DNA of 64,000 nucleotides from Symbiodinium natans (GCA_905221605.1 CAJNDS010001857.1:568293-632292); one strand, 5' to 3'. Numbered from the stretch's first letter, positions 19,534 through 29,945 are shown. Made by a program: numbers and translations. The notes: a model not told the origin generated them from the letters alone.

Positions 19534-19635
19534 GAGCTCCTGCAAAGCTGGCGGGCGCGCGGCGGCTCGACCGACTTGCCCTCTCCCGTCTGGGTGTGGC
19601 TCCACGTGCTGGCCTCGGACCTCCACTGCTTGGAG
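19534..19635 (+). CDS. Exon-like island with clear splice contexts
   Basis: It is flanked by CCCTACCAAAG (acceptor) on the left and TTGGAG|GTTCTAGGG (donor) on the right. The frame encodes LPSPVWVWLHVLASDLHCLE. The left intron side is a CCCTAAA array and the right a TTTAGGG array of about 130 bp. No domain is recognised. Confidence 0.35.
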
Positions 19636-19769
19636 GTTCTAGGGTTTGGGGTTTAGGGTGAGGGTTTAGGGTTTAGGGTTTAGGGTTTAGGGTTTAGGGT
19701 TTAGGGTTTAGGGTTTAGGGTTTAGGGTTTAGGGTTTAGGGTTTAGGGTTTAGGGTTTAGGGTTTAGGG
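19636..19769. repeat. (TTTAGGG)n array
   Basis: About 17 copies on the right of the 19534 island, starting at its putative GT donor. Confidence 0.95.
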
Positions 19770-19923
19770 GTACTCAAGAAGGTATGGAGGTGTGAGCAGT
19801 CTTAGGGGGTTGTCCAGGAGGGTCCCAGAAAATCCCAGGGCGGTCCCACAACCTTGGCACATGCTTGAAACAACAACCGAAACCCGCACCTCTGGACGAA
19901 TGAAGAAGCACGTCGGTTGGGAT

Positions 19924-20050
19924 GTTCCCCCTATACTAACAGTCCTTAAGAGGGATGAGAATAGGGGTACTATAACCTCTATTCAGGGAAGAGGGATGAT
20001 AATAGGGGTTACTATAATCTCTATTAAGGACCGTTGGTACAATGGGGAAC
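19924..20050. mobile_element. Foldback element, family 2
   Basis: The left arm GTTCCCCCTATACTAACAG pairs with the right arm ending TTGGTACAATGGGGAAC. Inside is a direct repeat of about 41 bp (GAGGGATGAGAATAGGGG and GAGGGATGATAATAGGGG). No coding capacity. Confidence 0.65.
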
Positions 20051-20173
20051 TAAAGGAGCCGCATGAGACACCAGGATCCCAGCCATCGAACTCTCAGGCA
20101 CATGGCAGCAAGCATCCGGAGTACGTTCCACAGTCCCATCGCTGTGGCCTCCGCTCAGTGCTTCTGGAGGCCG

Positions 20174-20373
20174 GGGGTAGGGTTTAGGGTTTAGGGTTTA
20201 GGGTTTAGGGTTTAGGGTTTAGGGTTTAGGGTTTAGGGTTTAGGGTTTAGGGTTTAGGGTTTAGGGTTTAGGGTTTAGGGTTTAGACCCTAAACCCTAAA
20301 CCCTAAACCCTAAACCCTAAACCCTAAACCCTAAACCCTAAACCCTAAACCCTAAACCCTAAACCCTAAACCC
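20174..20373. repeat. Head-to-head telomeric arrays (TTTAGGG)n-(CCCTAAA)n
   Basis: About 15 TTTAGGG copies run to 20285 and are followed without a spacer by about 12 CCCTAAA copies. This inverted junction is the structure expected from end-to-end joining of two telomeres. It would also be a complete hairpin with GT at its start. Confidence 0.95.
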
Positions 20374-20709
20374 GTTTGAGGGTTGAGGGTTTCGGGTTTC
20401 TCCTGCTCCGCGCACACCACCACGCGGGACGTGTGTTGTGTCCTAAAGGCCCAGAGTTGGCGCTGGACCCTCAATCCTAAATCCCAATTCCTAAATCTTA
20501 AATCCGAATCCTAAATGCTAAATCCTAACCTTAAATCCATCCTAAATCCTAAGCCAGAATCCTAAATTCTAAATCCTAGACCCTAAATCCTAATCCCAAA
20601 CTGATTCCGCAAGCTCTTGGAAAAATTGGGAACATTTCTGCAATCTCTGCCATCTAATTGCTTACATAATTAGTGCTTACATAATTACATCTGGAATCGG
20701 TCACTTTTG

Positions 20710-20990
20710 TTTAGCAAAGAATTCATATGGCAGAAATGACCCTCTCATTTTTCAGAATTGGCCAAAACCCAAAATCAAAAAGCCAAAATCCAAAACGCAA
20801 AACCCATAACCCAAGATCCAAAATCCTAAGGGCCCAAATGAGTCAGTTATGTTAGCAAAGAAAACTTATGGCAGAAATGACCCCCCTCATTTTTCAGATT
20901 TGGCCGGAACCCAAAAGCCAAAAGCCAAAGTCCAAAACCCAAAACGCAAAACCCCAAACCCAAAACCCGGAATCCATAACCCAAAACCCA
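20710..20990. repeat. Direct duplication, period about 140 bp
   Basis: TTAGCAAAGAA, TATGGCAGAAATGACC and CTCATTTTTCAGA occur at about 20711 and again at about 20851. Each is followed by AACCCAAAA-type heptamer-like strings. Confidence 0.75.
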
Positions 20991-21273
20991 AAACGCAAAA
21001 CTCAAAACCCAGAGTCCAAACTCCTAGACTTGACCCTAAAAGCCGAAGGTTTAGGGTTATTCTCTTTGGGGCCAGCCTAACCTTTCCATGTGTCCATCGC
21101 GCGCTCCGGTCCCTCGCCCTCGCGATGCTCACGCCTGCTCGCTCGGGCTCGCCGTAGGCTGTCGCCACTCGGTATCGCTCGCTGCTGGCCAAGGCAGCAC
21201 CCGCAGCTCGCTCCAGTTTAGGGTTTAGGGTTTAGGGTTTAGGGTTCAGGGAAACCCAGCGTTTGCGCCGATC

Positions 21274-21447
21274 TAAGCGGCCAGATGCCACGGCCATGCC
21301 TCAGCAGTTCGCCAGGAATCCGATGTGTCCAGGTGGTTCATGCAGTCGCTCCCAGCTTTCCCCCAGATCAAGGTATTTAAGACCAAGGACGCCTTGAAAA
21401 GGCTCTTTCTTTATGAGCCGTCTTGTTGTGCTGCGTATGTCAACTAA
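21274..21447 (+). CDS. Short open island
   Basis: The frame includes ESDVSRWFMQSLPAFPQIK followed by FKTKDALKRLFLYEPSCC, and ends at TAA 21445-21447. A telomeric tract lies directly upstream. Composition is protein-like and no function is recognised. Confidence 0.22.
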
Positions 21448-21653
21448 TGGGACATGCAGTCGCTGTACCAGCACCTTGACTGAATCTGTGCTTTGCCAAC
21501 GCGCCAGGCCGAGGTAGATCGAGCGAGGCGGGGCTCTGGGCATGGGCTGTGATATTCAAGATCCGATTCGGTATTGAAAGGTCCGGTTTAGGGTTTAGGG
21601 TTTAGGGTTTAGGGTCTTAGGGTTTAGGGTTTAGGGTTTTGAGTCAGTTTTGA

Positions 21654-21776
21654 GCCGCCGTTTTGCCCCAGAGGCTGCTCGCCTCGCAGTTCGTGGCCTT
21701 CGACCATGTGTTGAATGACAGAACGCTGCCTCTGACTGAGGAGGAGGACGAGGAGCCGCATGTCTGGTTTCAAAGG
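21654..21776 (+). CDS. Exon-like island with acidic stretch
   Basis: The open frame includes LPQRLLASQFVAFDHVLNDR and then LTEEEDEEPHVWFQR. TTTAGGG tracts bound it on both sides. It is high in acidic residues and GC-rich at third positions. No family is recognised. Confidence 0.3.
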
Positions 21777-21964
21777 TTTAGGGTCAAGGGTTTAGGGTTT
21801 AGGGTTCAGGGTTTAGGGTTTAGGGTTTAGGATTTAGGGTTCAGGGTAGCCCTGAGCTGTGCAAAAGGCATCCGTATGACAGAATAAACCCTAAACCCTA
21901 CACCCTAAACCCTAAACCCTAATTCCTAAACCCTAAACCCTGAACCCACCTAAACCACTCCCAG

Positions 21965-22013
21965 GTTGGATGCCCTTCGTGACTCTGACCCGGAGGCCTT
22001 CCAGAGGCGGAAG
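21965..22013 (+). CDS. Tiny exon-like island with GC donor
   Basis: The segment follows CACTCCCAG and precedes GCAAGT, an acceptor and a GC-type donor. It encodes LDALRDSDPEAFQRRK. CCCTAAA tracts lie on both sides. The combination of signals is good for its size but remains unproven. Confidence 0.3.
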
Positions 22014-22109
22014 GCAAGTCATCGAGCCCGAAGCCCTAAACCCCAAACCCTAAACCCCAAACCCTAAAAACCTGGTCTGCTAGGCGGGTGGCAAAAAACC
22101 TTAAAACTT

Positions 22110-22195
22110 GTGGTTTAGGGTTTAGGGTTTAGGGTTTAGGGGTTAGGGTTTAGGGGTTTAGGGGTTTAGGGTTTCGGGTTTAGGGTTTCGGAAAT
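22110..22195. repeat. (TTTAGGG)n array with 8-base variants
   Basis: Includes GGGGTTTA octamers among the heptamers. Confidence 0.9.
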
Positions 22196-22427
22196 GGGAA
22201 GCCCCAAGTCTACCTATAGCCTGTAACCCTGACGGGGCTTCCCCATCCCCATCCCCCCTAGTTGTCAGACAGTCTGAGGCACAAGGCCTGATCCTAAAAC
22301 GCCTGATCCTAAGGTCCTAACCCTAAACCCTAAACCCTAAACCCTAAAACCTAAACCCTAAAACACTATTTAAGGGGCTGCGCCCATGGGCGGGCAGCGC
22401 ACGCAGAAGCCCGGGGCGAGCAGTTTC

Positions 22428-22586
22428 TAAGCATGTTGAGGCCCCTAAACTCCCTTAAAATCTCTAAGCGTTAAGTAACTAAGCATTTTCAGGCCCCTAA
22501 ACTCCCTTCAAATCTCTAAGCGTTTGAGGCTCCTAGACTCCCTTAACGTTTCTAAGCACTTTATAAGGCCCCTGAACTCCCTTTTT
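22428..22586. repeat. Tandem repeat, about 50-bp unit, 3 copies
   Basis: The unit is AAGCATTTTCAGGCCCCTAA followed by ACTCCCTTAAAATCTCTAAG. Later copies are progressively changed. It lies just left of a GC-rich region with repeated GCTGATGCTC words (22674-22730). Confidence 0.75.
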
Positions 22587-22940
22587 CCTAGCCCCGGGCT
22601 TAGACACGTCGCTTGCCCGCCCTTTGGGGGGCATCATGCTCCCGATGCGCCCCCGGGGTCCCGCCCCGGGAGCCGCTGATGCTCCTGATGCGCGCCTGGG
22701 GGTCCCGGGCTGGACCCGCTGATGCTCATGATGCGCGCCCTCTGGGGGCCTCCGTGGCGACGCAAAAAACCACGAAAAAGAAGCCGTTCACCGGCGGCAC
22801 GCGGGGGTCGGCGGCACTGGCGTCCGGCCTAATTCTGCTTCGCAGAAGGCCAGAGGCCAGCAAGGCTATTCCCGGGACGACCCGGGCTAAAAGGTCCGCA
22901 TTTGCTCGGTCCTTTGGGGACCTCGCGCTGCCCGATTTAA

Positions 22941-23047
22941 TGGCTACCGCCAGTGCCGCCGACCCCTCAACCTGATGCTCCGCGCAAACCGGACAAGAAC
23001 AAGGATGGCAGGCCATCTTTCGACGAATTCGCAGAGGCAGGAGGAGA
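22941..23047 (+). CDS. Exon-like island with EF-hand-like calcium loop
   Basis: In the plus frame, 22992-23030 encodes DKNKDGRPSFDEF. It matches the EF-hand loop, with acidic or amide residues at positions 1, 3 and 5, Gly at 6 and Glu at 12. It is preceded by a proline-rich stretch. The reading ends at GGAGA|GTGAGC, a consensus-like donor, directly before a TTTAGGG tract. A single loop without helices on both sides is only a fragment. EF-hand proteins are abundant in dinoflagellates. Confidence 0.4.
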
Positions 23048-23228
23048 GTGAGCGGTCTACGGTTTAGGGTTTAGGGTTTCGGGTTTAGGGCCTAGGGTTT
23101 AGGGCTTAGGGTTTAGGGCTTAGGGTTGAGCGTTCAGGGTTTCAAGGGCATTAGGAGGGCTTAGTCGGTAGTGTGCTGAGAGGCCATCCGCGACCGGGGC
23201 AGGGGGGGGGGTATATGCACTTATATAT

Positions 23229-23480
23229 ACCGGGTCCGGTATATGCAGGACCGTGGTGTGCCTACACTTCCGGGTTCGATGAAAGCTCCGGACCGTGGTT
23301 TATACATAATTATACAGAACACTAATATACCGGGTCCGGTGCATGCTGGACCGTGGTGTGCATACACTTCCGGGTTCGGTGAAAGCTCCGGACCGTGGCT
23401 TAAGCATATAGACATATACATAACACTTATATACCGGGTCCAGTAGATGCTGGACCGTGGTGTGCATACACTTCCGGGTC
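23229..23480. repeat. Tandem repeat, period 100-104 bp, 2.5 copies
   Basis: Copies start at 23229, 23329 and 23433 with ACCGGGTCCGGT (the third has CCAGT). Each copy carries GGACCGTGGTGTGC and ACTTCCGGGT. The CCGGGTCCGG and CTCCGGACCG words are partly palindromic. Confidence 0.85.
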
Positions 23481-23526
23481 TTGTCCACTGGAGCCCTTAA
23501 AGTCAGTCTTTAAAGTCAGTCATCTA

Positions 23527-24010
23527 GGATCTAGGGGGGGGGGGGGGGGGGGGGGGGGGGGTGGGGGGGGCGGGAAGTCAGTGTTTGAAGTCGTGGGGGA
23601 GGTGGGGTGGGTGGGGTGGGGGGGGGGGGGGGGGGGCGGTGCGGGTGGCTGGGGAGGGAAGGGGGGTGGGGGAGCGGACGGGCGGAGCAAGCGGAGGGGG
23701 AGGGGGGGTGCGCGGGGTGGGGGGGGGGGGTGTGGGGGGGAGTGGGGATGCGCTGGAGTATTCATGTCAATTTGGGGGGGGGGGTGGGGGGGGGGGGGGG
23801 GTGGGGGGGGGGGGGGGGGGGGTGGGGGGGGGGGGGTGGGGGTGGGGGGGAATGGGGGGGGTGGGGGAGGGAAGGGGGCAGCCCTTCAAGTCAGTCTTGA
23901 AAGTCAGTCATGGGGGGGGTGGGGGTGGGGGGGGGGGGGGTGGCGGGGTGGGGGCGTGGGGTGGGGGAGCGGAGGGGGCGGAGGAAGAGGGGGCGGGCAT
24001 GCACTGGAGC
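23527..24010. repeat. Poly-G-rich region
   Basis: Runs of G up to about 40 bases are interspersed with three copies of an AAGTCAGT(C/G)TT-AAGTCAGTCAT segment (about 23498, 23888, 24016). The extreme strand asymmetry makes length and accuracy doubtful. Open frames here encode only poly-Gly and are not genes. Confidence 0.85.
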
Positions 24011-24016
24011 CCTTGA

Positions 24017-25104
24017 AAGTCAGTCTTGAAAGTCAGTCATCTGATCGAGTGGGGAAGGGGTAGGGGAGGAGGATGGAGTGGAATGGTTGGGAAGGGTGGT
24101 TGGTGGTGGGAGGGTTAGGGGCGGGAAGGGTGGGGCACGGACTGGGGCCTTTTAAAATCAGCTTAAGGTGCGGGGTTACGCCGACGCCATGGAGTCTTCA
24201 CTAGCGCCTCCCCCGCTCAAAGCTGGGGTCGGCGGATAGCCCTTTGATAGCCCCATGTTAGGGACCCTATCTTGGGGCCCTAGTCTCGCAGGTGGAGAGC
24301 TGGGAGCGTATCTTCGAGACGGAGCATGAGGGCTCGGAGCTTACGTGACCGAAAGTCTTCCCAAGAGAGTCTAACGGCCCTCTTTGGCATCCGAACATTT
24401 GAAGGCATATATATATATATAATATGTATGTATATATCTATATATATGGTCGCCCCCCCCCCCCCTCCCCCATATGCTCCCCCCCGATCTACCCTTTTTA
24501 TGCCTTTATGCCTCCACAAAACCCACCTTGATTCTTTACAAAACCCGGCTTGCAGTACGATCCAAAAAAATATGTCCTCAAAGCATTTATACACCCCCTT
24601 GGCTCCCTGCACACCAGTCCGCTATAAGACCGGAATCCCATGTTGAACGACTTCAAGCATTCCTAGCCCGAAATATAATAGTAGCGAAGTATCTGCAAAA
24701 CAAAGCCAATACAAATTCCCTCATACCCTCCGAGTTTAAAATACAACCGGAAAGTATCCACATCCCCATTGCAATACTCGGCGCACCTGTATGTTTCTTC
24801 TACAGAAGGCGTCGATCTGTCGGAACTGTCTCAGCGCAACTCATGCCATACGCTACCCATTCCCCCTCCTCTGAAAAATGTTCCTGGAACATTGCCGAGC
24901 CGCTCCTAAGCATTATGTGTTTAAGGTTCCGGCCCAAGCCCTCTACCCTACTCACTGAACCTTATGCCTCAAGCAGATTCGTGCAATACTTACGTCAAAC
25001 CCTATTCAAAAACCTTCTTCGTCTAAGGGTTAGGACCAAACCTTACTCGTTGAAGATTTTGTGAATGAAATTAAGGTTTAGGGGAAAACGATGGGCGAGC
25101 CTTT
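24017..25104. other. Mostly unique region
   Basis: A G-rich left part (24050-24150) is followed by a TA/poly-C composite at 24408-24500 and AT-balanced sequence with a 196-codon plus frame (24474-25064). That frame starts inside the poly-C tract, has no ATG-proximal signals and no recognisable domain; I regard it as unsupported. Confidence 0.4.
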
Positions 25105-25300
25105 TCCCTAAGCAATGCCCACAAAGTGTAGGGCTTGCCTCCTGTGGAAGTGCAAAGAACATGTAGAACAGCTACCCACATCGCGTATGTGTATAGGGTG
25201 TTGTGTTGTATGAAAAGGTAGCATTTCGGTGATGCGAATAAATCCATTACGTGTAGGCCCCAAAGGAAGCGAGAATACGGTGAGCAAATATCCTTCCACA
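25105..25300 (-). repeat. Dispersed repeat of about 190 bp, minus orientation
   Basis: On the minus strand it reads GGATATTTGCTCACCGTATT, later TTCGCATCACC, and ends CACAGGAGGCAAGCCCTAC. The colinear plus-strand copy is at 37560-37765. Confidence 0.65.
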
Positions 25301-26382
25301 ATCCCTCTTCCCAAACTCAAGCCTTACTCCTCTAAGATTTTGGGCCAAACCTTATTCGTTTAAGATTTAGTGAATTTTCCTAACCTCGCTCACAGGCAAG
25401 CTACCACAGGAGCCCTGCAGCAAAAGTGAATTTTCCTTATGTCTACTGCATGGGTTGCATAGAGCTAGCTGGGTTGCTGAAGCGTTGGGTCGGTTGGGCA
25501 TCCTCAGCTAGACAATCCCTTGTGTCCCCCCTGGCTCTCAGGGTGCCCTGAACCCTAAATCCCTAAAACCCTAAACCCTAAGCCCTAAGCCCTAAACCCT
25601 AAACCCTAGACCCTAAACCCTAAACCCTAAATTCCTGAAGCACTAAACTCCCTGAGGCACCGACTACGGACTCAAGTGTCCGAGGAGGCCGCGTGCGGTC
25701 TTCGGCAGCTTGTGACTTTCAGCAGCTTGCGACTTTCAAGGGTTGGGGTTTAGGGTTTGGGGTTTAGGGTTTAGGGTATACGTACAGACATACAGGTACC
25801 GACATACAGACATAATCGGATATACATAAAGGTTTCGGGTCATGCGTCCGCAGCTATCGGAACCTTGGAAACCTCGCCGACGCTTGCAGGAATATCTTCG
25901 GCAAAAGCGCGACTCCCCCCAAGCAAAAACGGCCCGGGAAGCCCCCAAGTGCCCCCAAATCTCAAAGGCACCGAAAAACGAAAAACGCCCCCAAAAGCCC
26001 GACATTTTGGCTCTTTTGAAGGCCTCCCAACAAGACCCCCCCTTTCAGGGACCCTCGAAAGGCCCCCTTTTGGGAGCTCCAGGCCTGCCGTTTGAGGCGG
26101 GGTGATTTCAATGATTCCTGAAGCGGATTTAGGGTTTAGGGTTTAGGGTTTAGGGTTTAGGGTGTAGGGTTTAGGGTTTAGGGTTTCGGGTTTAGGGTTC
26201 AATGAACCCAAAAACGACTGTAAATTTGACATACTTCACGCAATCCTTCCGTTCCGGCGTTTGAGGGTCCGGCAACGTTGCGAGTCATTTCGGACAAAGC
26301 TCCGCTGCGGTGTGCGGGCATGTCATGATGAAGAGCAACATTATCGGACCCCCATGTCATCTTTCAGGTGCAGCTGCAGGCA
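25301..26382. other. Unique sequence with short telomeric tracts
   Basis: CCCTAAA at 25550-25632 and TTTAGGG at 25744-25780 and 26128-26200. The island 25840-26100 is open in two plus frames and rich in Lys/Pro; no function is recognised. Confidence 0.4.
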
Positions 26383-26640
26383 GGTCTTATGGAATGATCC
26401 ACGGTAAACAACGCGTTTGAAAGGCCTACGAAAAACCACAGAGTGGAGCCGAGTCGAGCCTGGCAACTTTGGATCGTGGCGCTAGAATTTTTGCCCTGCA
26501 ATTCGCCTAAACAGTTTTCGAAGGAAGTCGAGTCTACCGCTGTTCTCGAATCCAACGACGGGTCTTATGGAATGAGCCACAAAAACACACAAAACGCCTT
26601 GAAACGCCTGCGAAAGACCGTGGAGTGGAAGTCAAGCCCC
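26383..26640. repeat. Diverged direct duplication, period about 178 bp
   Basis: GGTCTTATGGAATGA-CCAC and a following CGAAA-ACC-GAGTGGA-CGAGTC-like segment occur at 26383 and 26561. A third fragment (GACCACAGAGTGGATATGAG) is at 26693. Confidence 0.65.
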
Positions 26641-26870
26641 CGATGTTGGGGCTGGAACAAGCCCCTGAATATGCTTTGCAAAGTTTATGAAGGACCACAG
26701 AGTGGATATGAGTAGATATAGTAGAATCGAGTCGGACAAGTCTGAGACGATGGACAACTGTTTCATGAAGGATTTCCCGGACGGCCGGTTTGCTCTTTCT
26801 GGGGTTGGATCTTCTCCCAAGGTTGTCAAAGGCGAGAAATATTGCCACCCCTTGATAGAGGGGTAGATGG

Positions 26871-27137
26871 GCCTAAACCCTAAACCCTAAACCCTAAACC
26901 CTAAACCCTAAACCCCAAACCCCAAACCCCAAACCCTAAACCCTAAACCCTAAACCCTAAACCCCAAACCCTAAACCCTAAACCCTAAACCCTAAACCCT
27001 AAACCCTAAACCCTAAACCAGAAACCCTAAACCCTAAACCCTAAACCCTAAACCCTAAACCCTAAACCCTAAACCCTAAACCCTAAACCCTAAACCCTAA
27101 ACCCTAAACCCTAAACCCTAAACCCTAAACCCTAAAC
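26871..27137. repeat. Long (CCCTAAA)n array
   Basis: About 38 heptamers, one of the longest in the window, with a block of CCCCAAA variants near its left end and a single AACCAGA interruption. It directly abuts the GGCCATTGG minisatellite. Confidence 0.95.
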
Positions 27138-27149
27138 ATCATATAATAA

Positions 27150-27600
27150 TTTAAACCTTAATGGGGAACGTGGCCATTGGCAAAAAAACCGTGGCCATTG
27201 GCAAAAAAACCGTGGCCATTGGCAAAAAAGCCGTGGCCATTGGCAAAAAAGCCGTGGCCATTGGCAAATTCGCCAATGGCCACGGGAAAGTTGCCAATGG
27301 CCACGGCTTTTTTGCCAATGGCCACCAATGTCATTAAGGTTGGTCGCCAAAATGGGTTTTTCAAACCCAATTCGCACAAAATGCCCCCCAACCTTAATGG
27401 GGAACGTGGCCATTGGCAAAAAAGCCGTGGCCATTGGCAACTTTTCGGGCTTTTTGCCAATGGCCACGGCTTTTTTGCCAATGGCCACGGCTTTTTTGCC
27501 AATGGCCACGGCTTTTCTGCCAATGGCCACGGCTTTTTTTGCCAATGGCCACGACTTTTTTGCCAATGGCCACGGCTTTTTTGCCAATGGCCACGGCTCT
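27150..27600. repeat. Inverted minisatellite of GTGGCCATTGGCAAAAAAGC, 21 bp
   Basis: Five plus-oriented 21-bp units (27169-27270) are followed by inverted units. A second plus block starts at 27405 and about seven inverted units run to 27597. AACCTTAATGGGGAACGTGG precedes both plus blocks and an inverted CATTAAGGTT lies between. The whole could fold into nested hairpins. Confidence 0.9.
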
Positions 27601-27601
27601 T

Positions 27602-27735
27602 TCCCCCCCCCAACCCCCCCCCCCCCCCCCCACCCCCCCCCCCCCCCACCCCCCCCCCCCCCCACAACCCCCCCCCCCACACCCCCACCCCACAAACCCC
27701 CCCCACCACCCCCCCCCCCCCTCGACACCCCCCCC
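27602..27735. repeat. Poly-C tract
   Basis: C runs broken by single A bases over about 130 bp, directly after the inverted minisatellite. Confidence 0.9.
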
Positions 27736-27914
27736 CATGTCCCCCTTCCCTCTTCTGGCCCAGACCCCCATTCTGGGCTTGAAAACCTGGGTCTGAGCCA
27801 GATCAAGATGAAGGCTTTGCGGGGGGCCGGGCAACGCGGCAGCCCCCTCATCTTGGGTGGTCCGAGGGTGGGGTGGGGAAAAGCAACTTCCGGATCCCCA
27901 TTCTGGGGTTGGAG

Positions 27915-28320
27915 CACGAAGGGAGGGGACATACGACAAACCTCTAAAATAAACCCGTACATTTCACAATGTTTTGGGATTCTCTGCAAGCAGAAGAAAA
28001 GGGACATACGACAAAGCCGACGAGCACGAAGGGAGGGGACATACGACAAACCTTTGAAAATAAAACCTCAGTTTCTTAATTCTTGGGATTCTCTGCAAGC
28101 AGACAAAGAGGGACATACGACAAAGCCGACGAGCACGAAGGGAGGCGACGTACGACAAAATCTAAGAGCACGAAGGGAGGGGACGTACGACAAACCTGTA
28201 GACCTCTCATCAAACCCTACGAGCATGAAGGGAGGGACATACGACAAACCCTACGAGCACGAAGAGAGGGGACATACGACAAACCTCTAGGCCTCTCATC
28301 AAACCCTACGAGCAGGAGCC
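27915..28320. repeat. GAGCACGAAGGGAGGGGACATACGAC-type repeats
   Basis: Two long units of about 118 bp (from 27912 and 28020) contain TTTTGGGATTCTCTGCAAGC or close forms. They are followed by shorter units of 30-60 bp sharing GGACATACGACAAA. Part of the long unit (TTAATGTTTTGGGATTCTCTG) recurs at 29021. Confidence 0.85.
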
Positions 28321-28424
28321 AACATGAGGCGAGGTCACCGGGGCACTAATTGGAAAGCAACCATGTGGAAGCCAGGCAGCTTAAAGTGTGCCAAACACAA
28401 CCAACAAGACGGCCAAAAATAGGC

Positions 28425-28975
28425 GGGGAAAACGAACACGAGCAAAGTGAATATGAGCAGAAAGAGAACGAATACGAGCAGACTGACGTCGAGCAGAGAG
28501 AGAACGAATACGAGCAGAATGAATACGAGCAGAAAGAGAATGAGTACGAGCAGAAAGACAGCGAAAACGAGCGGACTGAAATCGAGCAGAGAGCGTGCAG
28601 AAAAAGCACGAATACGAGCAGAAAGAGAACGAACACGAGCAAAATGAATATGAGCAGAAAGAGAACGAATACGAGCAGAATGATTACGAGCAGAGAGAGA
28701 ACGAAGACGAGCAGACTGAAATCGAGCAGAGAGAGAGAGCGAATACGAACAGAATGAATACGAGAAGAAAAACAACGAAAACGAGCGGACTGAAATCGAG
28801 CAGAGAGAGAACGAATACGAGCAGAATGAATACGAGCAGAACGAGAACGAACACGAGACGAGCAGATCAGAAAAAGAACGAATACGAGCAGAATGAATAC
28901 GAGCAGAAAGAAACGCATACGAGCAGAATGGAAACCAAGCAGAATGACAAAAACACGAGCAGAATGAATAAATGA
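28425..28975. repeat. GAATACGAGCAGAA minisatellite
   Basis: Units of roughly 21-24 bp built on ACGAGCAGAAAGAGAACGAAT. All six frames give low-complexity peptides (EYEQNEYEQKE in one). Not a credible protein gene. Confidence 0.85.
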
Positions 28976-29108
28976 GGTTGGAGGACAGGGCTTGCTGAGG
29001 AAAAATGAGAACTTTATATTTCTTAATGTTTTGGGATTCTCTGGGTGGGTGGGTTTTTTTCTAGAGTCCAGACAGCGGCTCTACTAGAGATTGCTCGACC
29101 CAGAGCTG

Positions 29109-29275
29109 CTGAACCCTAAACCCTAAACCCTAAACCCTAAACCCTAAACCCTAAACCCTAAACCCTAAACCCTAAACCCTAAACCCTAAACCCTAAACCC
29201 TAAAACCTAAACCCTAAACCCTAAACCCTAAACCCTACACCCTAAAACCTAAACCCTAAGCCCTAAACCCTAACA
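29109..29275. repeat. (CCCTAAA)n array
   Basis: About 23 copies with a few single-base variants near the right end. Confidence 0.95.
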
Positions 29276-29654
29276 TTCCAGCTCATGCGCCGACCCCAGC
29301 CACTTCGTGGGTGGGGTTCGAAGCCAGTCGCAGCGCAAGCTCTGAACCCTAACCCCTGCACCCGAAACCCTAAACCCTAAACCCTAAACGCTAAACCCTA
29401 AACCCTACACCTTGAACCCTAAACCGTAAACTTTGTCATAGTTGGGTACCATTTTACATGTTTAAGGGTACTTAAACCCAATAAGGAATAACAATTTACA
29501 TTTTTTATATTATCCCAACCATGAACTTGTAAACCCTATAAACCCTAAACCCTGTAGCTGGGTCCCGCTTGATCTTTTCTTCCTCGTGCAGCACAGGCGG
29601 TCTTGCAAGCAGTTCTTTGGGAGCCAGGGGCTCAGACGCCAAATGACACATACA

Positions 29655-29945
29655 AGAATGTAAGAACACAAGAATATAAGAATATAAGAATATAAGAATA
29701 TAAGAATATAAGAATATAAGAATATAAGAATATAAGAATATAAGAATATAAGAATATAAGAATACAAGAATATAAGAGTAAAAGGGTATAAGAATACAAG
29801 AATAAAAAAATATAAGAGTATAAGAGTATAAGAATATAAGAATATAAGAATATAAGCATATAAGCGTATAAGAATATAAGAATATAAGAATATAAGAATA
29901 TAAGAATATAAGAATATAAGAATATAAGAATATAAGAATATACTT
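29655..29945. repeat. (AGAATATA)n octamer microsatellite
   Basis: About 35 copies of an 8-base unit with a few variants in the middle. Followed by about 350 bp of AT-rich sequence with no other pattern. Confidence 0.95.

Noticed and set aside
23561-24063. Plus-strand open frames of up to 160 codons
   Set aside because: They encode almost only glycine from poly-G runs.
25985-26010. Second spliced-leader relic (CATTTTGGCTC)
   Set aside because: Only 11 bases match and neither end of the leader is present.
27132-28290. Open frames of up to 320 codons on both strands
   Set aside because: They are translations of the 21-bp minisatellite, the poly-C tract and the 118-bp repeat; no start context or domain.
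28346-28975. Glu/Gln/Asn-rich and Ser/Phe-rich open frames
   Set aside because: All frames of the minisatellite are open because the unit length is close to a multiple of three and lacks stops.
29310-29340. GGTTCGAA as a possible tRNA T-arm (also 30335 on the minus strand)
   Set aside because: The flanking 5-bp stems do not pair and no acceptor or anticodon arm can be placed.
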